Shown here: piece after piece, positions 1 to 8,219 of the stretch | Numbering within the stretch: position 1 is the first letter of the stretch | Layout of the letters: every line of letters starts with the position of its first letter | NCBI GenBank assembly: GCA_002189035.1 | Contig: NEEC01000358.1 | Span: forward strand, 1 to 29,041 | Source: Utricularia gibba | Lineage: Eukaryota; Streptophyta; Magnoliopsida; Lamiales; Lentibulariaceae | DNA length: 29,041 bases | Direction of reading: 5' to 3' | Made by a program: the position numbers and the translations under genes | The notes under the pieces: model-generated | Databases searched by the model: none | What the model was told of the DNA's origin: nothing | What the model saw: only the letters and a program-made list of their open reading frames with translations

Positions 1-3000
1 GGCCTCGCACACCGTTCGGTATTTCGGCCATATCCTGAAAACCGTGATGAGTCATGCTGCGCCCGGCATACCGTTTCGAACCCCTTTCCGTGCCGGTCAG
101 CTTCCGTGTTGAAAGCTTCTTCGTCCGAGGATGCATCAAAGCTCGAATTATCGCCTTATCTTAGCCTTCAGATGTGCCACAATTGGCCACCACGTTCGCG
201 ACGATGCGACTCGGAAAACGAGAATCGACCCGATTGTGATTTTCGGTTTGCAAAACATGTGCGTTTTATTGGATGACGTGAAGTATGGGTTTTCGAGGCG
301 ATCTCTGAAAGCTCTGGGTGTGTCCCTACCTGCAGCCTCATGGTGGCCTCGCACACCGTTCGGTATTTCGGCCATATCCTGAAAACCGTGATGAGTCATG
401 CTGCGCCGGCATACCGTTTCGAACCCCTTTCCGTGCCGGTCAGCTTCCGTGTTGAAAGCTTCTTCGTCCGAGGATGCATCAAAGCTCGAATTATCGCCTT
501 ATCTTAGCCTTCAGATGTGCCCCACCACGTTCGCGACGATGCGACTCGGAACACGAGAATCGACGCGATTGTGATTTTCGCCTTGCAAAACATCTGCGTT
601 TTATTGGATGACGTGAAGTATGGGTTTTCGAGGCGATCTCTGAACAAGCTCTGGGTGTGTCCCTACTGCAGCCTCATGGTGGCCTCGCACACCGTTCGGT
701 ATTTCGGCCATATCCTGAAAACCGTGATGAGTCATGCTGCGCCCGGCATACCGTTTCGAACCCCTTTCCGTGCCGGTCAGCTTCCGTGTTGAAAGCTTCT
801 TCGTCCGAGGATGCATCAAAGCTCGAATTATCGCCTTATCTTAGCCTTCAGATGTGCCACAAATTGGCCACCACGTTCGCGACGATGCGACTCGGAAAAC
901 GAGAATCGACCCGATTGTGATTTTCGTTGCAAACATCTGCGTTTTATTGGGTGACGTGAAGTATGGGTTTTCGAGGCGATCTCTGAACAAGCTCTGGTGT
1001 GTCCCTACCTGCAGCCTCATGGTGGCCTCGCACACCGTTCGGTATTTCGGCCATATCCTGAAAACCGTGATGAGTCATGCTGCGCCCGGCATACCGTTTC
1101 GAACCCCTTTCCGTGCCGGTCAGCTTCCGTGTTGAAAGCTTCTTCGTCCGAGGATGCATCAAGCTCGAATTATCGCCTTATCTTAGCCTTTAGATGTGCC
1201 ACAAATTGGCCACCACGTTCGCGACGATGCGACTCGGAACACGAGAATCGACGCGATTGTGATTTTCGCCTTGCAAAACATCTGCGTTTTATTGGATGAC
1301 GTGAAGTATGGGTTTTCGAGGCGATCTCTGAACAAGCTCTGGGTGTGTCCCTACTGCAGCCTCATGGTGGCCTCGCACACCGTTCGGTATTTCGGCCATA
1401 TCCTGAAAACCGTGATGAGTCATGCTGCGCCGGCATACCGTTTCGAACCCCTTTCCGTGCCGGTCAGCTTCCGTGTTGAAAGCTTCTTCGTCCGAGGATG
1501 CATCAAGCTCGAATTATCGCCTTATCTTAGCCTTCAGATGTGCCACAAATTGGCCACCACGTTCGCGACGATGCGACTCGGAAAACGAGAATCGACCCGA
1601 TTGTGATTTTCGGTTTCAAAACATGTGCGTTTTATTGGGTGACGTGAAGTATGGGTTTTCGAGGCGATCTCTGAACAAGCTCTGGTGTGTCCTACCCGCA
1701 GCCTCATGGTGGCCTCGCACACCGTTCGGTATTTCGGCCATATCCTGAAAACCGTGATGAGTCATGCTGCGCCGGCATACCGTTTCGAACCCCTTTCCGT
1801 GCCGGTCAGCTTCCGTGTTGAAAGCTTCTTCGTCCGAGGATGCATCAAAGCTCGAATTATCGCCTTATCTTAGCCTTCAGATGTGCCACAAATTGGCCAC
1901 CACGTTCGCGACGATGCGACTCGGAACACGAGAATCGACCGATTGTGATTTTCGCCTTGCAAAACATCTGCGTTTTATTGGATGACGTGAAGTATGGGTT
2001 TTCGAGGCGATCTCTGAACAAGCTCTGGGTGTGTCCCTACTGCAGCCTCATGGTGGCCTCGCACACCGTTCGGTATTTCGGCCATATCCTGAAAACCGTG
2101 ATGAGTCATGCTGCGCCCGGCATACCGTTTCGAACCCCTTTCCGTGCCGGTCAGCTTCCGTGTTGAAAGCTTCTTCGTCCGAGGATGCATCAAGCTCGAA
2201 TTATCGCCTTATCTTAGCCTTCAGATGTGCCACAAATTGGCCACCACGTTCGCGACGATGCGACTCGGAACACGAGAATCGACGCGATTGTGATTTTCGC
2301 CTTGCAAAACATCTGCGTTTTATTGGATGACGTGAAGTATGGGTTTTCGAGGCGATCTCTGAACAAGCTCTGGGTGTGTCCCTACTGCAGCCTCATGGTG
2401 GCCTCGCACACCGTTCGGTATTTCGGCCATATCCTGAAAACCGTGATGAGTCATGCTGCGCCCGGCATACCGTTTCGAACCCCTTTCCGTGCCGGTCAGC
2501 TTCCGTGTTGAAAGCTTCTTCGTCCGAGGATGCATCAAAGCTCGAATTATCGCCTTATCTTAGCCTTCAGATGTGCCACAAATTGGCCACCACGTTCGCG
2601 ACGATGCGACTCGGAAACGAGAATCGACGCGATTGTGATTTTCGCCTTGCAAACATCTGCGTTTTATTGGATGACGTGAAGTATGGGTTTTCGAGGCGAT
2701 CTCTGAACAAGCTCTGGTGTGTCCCTACCTGCAGCCTCATGGTGGCCTCGCACACCGTTCGGTATTTCGGCCATATCCTGAAAACCGTGATGAGTCATGC
2801 TGCGCCGGCATACCGTTTCGAACCCCTTTCCGTGCCGGTCAGCTTCCGTGTTGAAAGCTTCTTCGTCCGAGGATGCATCAAAGCTCGAATTATCGCCTTA
2901 TCTTAGCCTTCAGATGTGCCACCACCACGTTCGCGACGATGCGACTCGGAACACGAGAATCGACGCGATTGTGATTTTCGCCTTGCAAAACATCTGCGTT

Positions 3001-6000
3001 TTATTGGATGACGTGAAGTATGGGTTTTCGAGGCGATCTCTGAACAAGCTCTGGGTGTGTCCCTACTGCAGCCTCATGGTGGCCTCGCACACCGTTCGGT
3101 ATTTCGGCCATATCCTGAAAACCGTGATGAGTCATGCTGCGCCCGGCATACCGTTTCGAACCCCTTTCCGTGCCGGTCAGCTTCCGTGTTGAAAGCTTCT
3201 TCGTCCGAGGATCATCAAGCTCGAATTATCGCCTTATCTTAGCCTTCAGATGTGCCACAAATTGGCCACCACGTTCGCGACGATGCGACTCGGAAACGAG
3301 AATCGACCCGATTGTGATTTTCGAAACATGTGCGTTTTATTGGTGACGTGAAGTATGGGTTTTCGAGGCGATCTCTGAACAAGCTCTGGGTGTGTCCCTA
3401 CTGCAGCCTCATGGTGGCCTCGCACACCGTTCGGTATTTCGGCCATATCCTGAAAACCGTGATGAGTCATGCTGCGCCCGGCATACCGTTTCGAACCCTT
3501 TCCGTGCCGGTCAGCTTCCGTGTTGAAAGCTTCTTCGTCCGAGGATGCATCAAAGCTCGAATTATCGCCTTATCTTAGCCTTCAGATGTGCCACAAATTG
3601 GCCACCACGTTCGCGACGATGCGACTCGGAACACGAGAATCGACGCGATTGTGATTTTCGCCTTGCAAAACATCTGCGTTTTATTGGATGACGTGAAGTA
3701 TGGGTTTTCGAGCGATCTCTGAACAAGCTCTGGGTGTGTCCCTACTGCAGCCTCATGGTGGCCTCGCACACCGTTCGGTATTTCGGCCATATCCTGAAAA
3801 CCGTGATGAGTCATGCTGCGCCCGGCATACCGTTTCGAACCCCTTTCCGTGCCGGTCAGCTTCCGTGTTGAAAGCTTCTTCGTCCGAGGAGCATCAAGCT
3901 CGAATTATCGCCTTATCTTAGCCTTCAGATGTGCCACAAATTGGCCACCACGTTCGCGACGATGCGACTCGGAAAACGAGAATCGACCCGATTGTGATTT
4001 TCGGGTTGCAAACATGGCGTTTTATTGGGTGACGTGAAGTATGGGTTTTCGAGGCGATCTCTGAACAAGCTCTGGTGTGTCCTACGCAGCCTCATGGTGG
4101 CCTCGCACACCGTTCGGTATTTCGGCCATATCCTGAAAACCGTGATGAGTCATGCTGCGCCGGCATACCGTTTCGAACCCTTTCCGTGCCGGTCAGCTTC
4201 CGTGTTGAAAGCTTCTTCGTCCGAGGATGCATCAAAGCTCGAATTATCGCCTTATCTTAGCCTTCAGATGTGCCACAAATTGGCCACCACGTTCGCGACG
4301 ATGCGACTCGGAACACGAGAATCGACCCGATTGTGATTTTCGCTTGCAAAACATCTGCGTTTTATTGGATGACGTGAAGTATGGGTTTTCGAGGCGATCT
4401 CTGAACAAGCTCTGGGTGTGTCCCTACTGCAGCCTCATGGTGGCCTCGCACACCGTTCGGTATTTCGGCCATATCCTGAAAACCGTGATGAGTCATGCTG
4501 CGCCCGGCATACCGTTTCGAACCCCTTTCGTGCCGGTCAGCTTCCGTGTTGAAAGCTTCTTCGTCCGAGGATGCATCAAAGCTCGAATTATCGCCTTATC
4601 TTAGCCTTCAGATGTGCCACAAATTGGCCACCACGTTCGCGACGATGCGACTCGGAACACGAGAATCGACGCGATTGTGATTTTCGCCTTGCAAAACATC
4701 TGCGTTTTATTGGATGACGTGAAGTATGGGTTTTCGAGGCGATCTCTGAACAAGCTCTGGGTGTGTCCCTACTTGCAGCCTCATGGTGGCCTCGCACACC
4801 GTTCGGTATTTCGGCCATATCCTGAAAACGTGATGAGTCAAGCTGCGCCGGCATACCGTTTCGAACCCCTTTCCGTGCCGGTCAGCTTCCGTGTTGAAAG
4901 CTTCTTCGTCCGAGGATGCATCAAAGCTCGAATTATCGCCTTATCTTAGCCTTTCAGATGTGCCACAAATTGGCCACCACGTTCGCGACGATGCGACTCG
5001 GAACACGAGAATCGACGCGATTGTGATTTTCGCTTGCAAAACATCTGCGTTTTATTGGATGACGTGAAGTATGGGTTTTCGAGGCGATCTCTGAACAAGC
5101 TCTGGGTGTGTCCCTACGTGCAGCCTCATGGTGGCCTCGCACACCGTTCGGTATTTCGGCCATATCCTGAAAACCGTGATGAGTCATGCTGCGCCCGGCA
5201 TACCGTTTCGAACCCCTTTCCGTGCCGGTCAGCTTCCGTGTTGAAAGCTTCTTCGTCCGAGGATGCATCAAGCTCGAATTATCGCCTTATCTTAGCCTTC
5301 AGATGTGCCACAAATTGGCCACCACGTTCGCGACGATGCGACTCGGAAAACGAGAATCGACGCGATTGTGATTTTCGCCTTGCAAAACATCTGCGTTTTA
5401 TTGGATGACGTGAAGTATGGGTTTTCGAGGCGATCTCTGAACAAGCTCTGGGTGTGTCCCTACTGCAGCCTCATGGTGGCCTCGCACACCGTTCGGTATT
5501 TCGGCCATATCCTGAAAACCGTGATGAGTCATGCTGCGCCCGGCATACCGTTTCGAACCCCTTTCCGTGCCGGTCAGCTTCGTGTTGAAAGCTTCTTCGT
5601 CCGAGGATGCATCAAAGCTCGAATTATCGCCTTATCTTAGCCTTCAGATGTGCCACAAATTGGCCACCACGTTCGCGACGATGCGACTCGGAAAACGAGA
5701 ATCGACCCGATTGTGATTTTCGAAAACATCTGCGTTTTATTGGATGACGTGAAGTATGGGTTTTCGAGGCGATCTCTGAACAAGCTCTGGTGTGTCCCTA
5801 CCTGCAGCCTCATGGTGGCCTCGCACACCGTTCGGTATTTCGGCCATATCCTGAAAACCGTGATGAGTCATGCTGCGCCCGGCATACCGTTTCGAACCCC
5901 TTTCCGTGCCGGTCAGCTTCCGTGTTGAAAGCTTCTTCGTCCGAGGATGCATCAAAGCTCGAATTATCGCCTTATCTTAGCCTTCAGATGTGCCACCCAC

Positions 6001-6840
6001 CACGTTCGCGACGATGCGACTCGGAAACGAGAATCGACCCGATTGTGATTTTCGCCTTGCAAAACATCTGCGTTTTATTGGATGACGTGAAGTATGGGTT
6101 TTCGAGGCGATCTCTGAACAAGCTCTGGGTGTGTCCCTACGTGCAGCCTCATGGTGGCCTCGCACACCGTTCGGTATTTCGGCCATATCCTGAAAACCGT
6201 GATGAGTCATGCTGCGCCGGCATACCGTTTCGAACCCTTTCCGTGCCGGTCAGCTTCCGTGTTGAAAGCTTCTTCGTCCGAGGATCATCAAGCTCGAATT
6301 ATCGCCTTATCTTAGCCTTCAGATGTGCCACAAATTGGCCACCACGTTCGCGACGATGCGACTCGGAAAACGAGAATCGACCCGATTGTGATTTTCGGTT
6401 GCAAACATGTGCGTTTTATTGGGTGATGTGAAGTATGGGTTTTCGAGGCGATCTCTGAACAAGCTCTGGGTGTGTCCTACCCGCAGCCTCATGGTGGCCT
6501 CGCACACCGTTCGGTATTTCGGCCATATCCTGAAAACCGTGATGAGTCATGCTGCGCCCGGCATACCGTTTCGAACCCCTTTCCGTGCCGGTCAGCTTCC
6601 GTGTTGAAAGCTTCTTCGTCCGAGGATGCATCAAAGCTCGAATTATCGCCTTATCTTAGCCTTCAGATGTGCCACAAATTGGCCACCACGTTCGCGACGA
6701 TGCGACTCGGAAACGAGAATCGACCCGATTGTGATTTTCGCCTTGCAAAACATCTGCGTTTTATTGGATGACGTGAAGTATGGGTTTTCGAGGCGATCTC
6801 TGAACAAGCTCTGGGTGTGTCCCTACTGCAGCCTCATGGT
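1..6840 (+). repeat. Array segment 1: 20 units, irregular A/B alternation
   Basis: Unit starts: 1, 345, 681, 1024, 1369, 1711, 2055, 2400, 2744, 3081, 3416, 3760, 4099, 4442, 4788, 5133, 5478, 5817, 6156, 6496. Type B states (GGAAAACG, GACCCG, CGGTT or shorter before GCAAA, often ACATGTG, TTGGGTGACG, GTCCTACCCGCAG) mark the units at 1, 1369, 3760 and 6156 and partly those at 681, 3081 and 5478. Units between them are mainly type A or hybrids. Units at 345, 2744 and 5817 each lack 7-9 bp around ACAAATTGG, between two CCAC direct repeats. Several similarities recur at a spacing of seven units (about 2.39 kb). Confidence 0.9.
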
Positions 6841-6886
6841 GGCCTCGCACACCGTTCGGTATTTCGGCCATATCCTGAAAACCGTG

Positions 6887-6895
6887 ATGAGTCAT
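6887..6895. promoter_or_regulatory. AP-1/GCN4-type bZIP motif ATGAGTCAT (offset 47-55), reference unit
   Basis: ATGA(C/G)TCAT is the full-length dyad bound by yeast GCN4, and its core TGAGTCA is the animal AP-1 (Jun/Fos) site. The exact 9-mer is present in the great majority of units, so the window holds dozens of copies about 345 bp apart. Some units carry ATGAGTCAA with the 7-bp core intact (near 4833, 14668, 15342, 17352, 17874, 18213, 26704, 27049). It is missing at 12330 and 18859. Binding is not shown; a motif match in a satellite may be incidental. Confidence 0.4.
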
Positions 6896-6909
6896 GCTGC
6901 GCCCGGCAT
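6894..6909. other. Small hairpin ATGCTG-CGCC-CGGCAT (offset 54-69), reference unit
   Basis: Six pairs (one a T-G wobble) close a 4-base loop. The hairpin starts inside the AP-1-like 9-mer and is an indel hotspot. Other units read GCGCCGGCAT (loop shortened, for example at 345, 1369, 1711) or GCGCCCGCAT (stem shortened, for example at 12652, 19132, 22211, 24602). Confidence 0.5.
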
Positions 6910-7037
6910 ACCGTTTCGAACCCCTTTCCGTGCCGGTCAGCTTCCGTGTTGAAAGCTTCTTCGTCCGAGGATGCATCAAAGCTCGAATTATCGCCTTATC
7001 TTAGCCTTCAGATGTGCCACAAATTGGCCACCACGTT

Positions 7038-7073
7038 CGCGACGATGCGACTCGGAACACGAGAATCGACGCG
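7038..7073. other. 36-bp imperfect dyad (offset 198-233), shown in the reference unit
   Basis: Three 4-bp arms pair outside to inside: CGCG with CGCG, CGAT with ATCG, and CTCG with CGAG, around a GAACA loop. The first two arms are separated by an A-A mismatch. The inner pair is offset by GCGA on one side and A on the other. In type B units the loop becomes GAAAA and the outer arm CGCG becomes CCCG, which breaks one pair. The dyad recurs in almost every unit. Dyad symmetries have been noted at centromeres that lack CENP-B boxes; any such role here is inference. Confidence 0.6.
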
Positions 7074-7115
7074 ATTGTGATTTTCGCCTTGCAAAACATC
7101 TGCGTTTTATTGGAT
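7055..7115 (+). other. Subfamily-diagnostic variable block (offset 215-275), shown in the reference unit
   Basis: Most base substitutions between units fall here. Type A reads GGAACACG, GACGCG, CGCCTTGC, ACATCTG and TTGGATG. Type B reads GGAAAACG, GACCCG, CGGTTTGC, ACATGTG and TTGGGTG. Many units are hybrids, such as GACCCG followed by CGCCTTGC at 4099 and 6496. The same block also collects length changes in GGAA(A)(A)CG, TTTTCG and GCAAA(A)CAT. By contrast, offsets about 91-170 and 281-320 hardly change. Confidence 0.85.
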
Positions 7116-7122
7116 GACGTGA
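7115..7122. promoter_or_regulatory. CRE-like octamer TGACGTGA (offset 275-282), reference unit
   Basis: This is one base from the CRE palindrome TGACGTCA and matches the TGACGTG core used by several bZIP proteins. It is kept in most units although the bases just before it vary (GGATGACG, GGGTGACG, GGTGACG). Altered forms are TTATGTGA near 17756 and 18096 and TGATGTGA near 6424, 19061 and 19400. It lies 228 bp after the AP-1-like motif and about 118 bp before the next one. Confidence 0.3.
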
Positions 7123-7165
7123 AGTATGGGTTTTCGAGGCGATCTCTGAACAAGCTCTGGGTGTG

Positions 7166-7177
7166 TCCCTACTGCAG
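7166..7177 (+). other. Hypervariable TCCCTACTGCAG site (offset 326-337), reference unit
   Basis: The join before GCAGCC differs from unit to unit. Common forms are TACTGCAG; TACCTGCAG (units 1, 681, 8220); TACGTGCAG (units 4788, 10611, 20157); TACTTGCAG (units 4442, 18514); TACGCAG (units 3760, 19812, 25633); TACCGCAG (unit 28375); and TCCTACCCGCAG (units 1369, 6156, 10274). The flanking GTGTGT and GCAGCCTCATGG are steady. The shorter TCCTAC forms usually go with GCAG, CGCAG or CCGCAG. Confidence 0.8.
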
Positions 7178-7527
7178 CCTCATGGTGGCCTCGCACACCG
7201 TTCGGTATTTCGGCCATATCCTGAAAACCGTGATGAGTCATGCTGCGCCCGGCATACCGTTTCGAACCCCTTTCCGTGCCGGTCAGCTTCCGTGTTGAAA
7301 GCTTCTTCGTCCGAGGATGCATCAAAGCTCGAATTATCGCCTTATCTTAGCCTTCAGATGTGCCACAAATTGGCCACCACGTTCGCGACGATGCGACTCG
7401 GAAAACGAGAATCGACGCGATTGTGATTTTCGGTTGCAAAACATCTGCGTTTTATTGGGTGACGTGAAGTATGGGTTTTCGAGGCGATCTCTGAACAAGC
7501 TCTGGGTGTCCTACGCAGCCTCATGGT

Positions 7528-8219
7528 GGCCTCGCACACCGTTCGGTATTTCGGCCATATCCTGAAAACCGTGATGAGTCATGCTGCGCCCGGCATACCG
7601 TTTCGAACCCCTTTCCGTGCCGGTCAGCTTCCGTGTTGAAAGCTTCTTCGTCCGAGGATGCATCAAAGCTCGAATTATCGCCTTATCTTAGCCTTCAGAT
7701 GTGCCACAAATTGGCCACCACGTTCGCGACGATGCGACTCGGAACACGAGAATCGACGCGATTGTGATTTTCGCCTTGCAAAACATCTGCGTTTTATTGG
7801 ATGACGTGAAGTATGGGTTTTCGAGGCGATCTCTGAACAAGCTCTGGGTGTGTCCCTACTGCAGCCTCATGGTGGCCTCGCACACCGTTCGGTATTTCGG
7901 CCATATCCTGAAAACCGTGATGAGTCATGCTGCGCCCGGCATACCGTTTCGAACCCCTTTCCGTGCCGGTCAGCTTCCGTGTTGAAAGCTTCTTCGTCCG
8001 AGGATGCATCAAAGCTCGAATTATCGCCTTATCTTAGCCTTCAGATGTGCCACAAATTGGCCACCACGTTCGCGACGATGCGACTCGGAACACGAGAATC
8101 GACGCGATTGTGATTTTCGCCTTGCAAAACATCTGCGTTTTATTGGATGACGTGAAGTATGGGTTTTCGAGGCGATCTCTGAACAAGCTCTGGGTGTGTC
8201 CCTACTGCAGCCTCATGGT
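7528..8219 (+). repeat. Two adjacent identical canonical monomers
   Basis: The units at 7528-7873 and 7874-8219 are both 346 bp. By eye they are identical to each other and to the unit at 6841-7186. They sit in a stretch where most neighbours differ by several indels. Perfect adjacent copies suggest very recent duplication or conversion, by unequal exchange or replication slippage. They could also reflect better consensus quality locally. Confidence 0.85.

Larger units (their letters stand above)
6841..7186 (+). repeat. Reference (canonical type A) satellite monomer, 346 bp
   Basis: This unit matches the hand-made consensus at every position and serves as the coordinate frame for offsets 1-346. 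By hand count it holds 86 G and 95 C (about 52% G+C) and 31 CpG dinucleotides. Landmarks are ATGAGTCAT at offset 47-55, a small hairpin at 54-69, AAGCTT at 113-118, GATGCATC at 130-137, a 36-bp dyad at 198-233, TGACGTGA at 275-282 and CTGCAG at 332-337. Type A diagnostic states are GGAACACG, GACGCG, TTTTCGCCTTGC, ACATCTG and TTGGATGACG. The HindIII-type AAGCTT occurs once per unit in nearly all copies, so a restriction ladder of about 346 bp is predicted. Confidence 0.95.

Noticed and set aside
6887-6920. Hammerhead ribozyme core (GTGATGAGTC resembles CTGATGAGTC)
   Set aside because: The first essential C of the core is G, and no GAAA follows the possible helix II at the right place. On the minus strand CGAAAC is present but the matching CTGATGA is not.
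6913-6921. Pol III B-box match on the minus strand (GTTCGAAAC)
   Set aside because: It fits the loose GWTCRANNC pattern, but one such match per unit is not surprising by chance. No good A box lies at a suitable distance and the flanks do not pair as a tRNA T-arm, so there is no basis for a tRNA or SINE call.
6903-6922. CENP-B box
   Set aside because: The required TTCG....A..CGGG spacing is not met on either strand. CCCG and CGAA occur nearby but 11 bases apart instead of 7. TTCGTCCGAGG matches only the first half.
6841-7186. Internal half-unit duplication (two ~173-bp halves)
   Set aside because: Only short similarities are seen, such as TTCGTCCGAGGATGC with TTCGCGACGATGC, 76 bp apart. There is no consistent alignment at half-unit distance.
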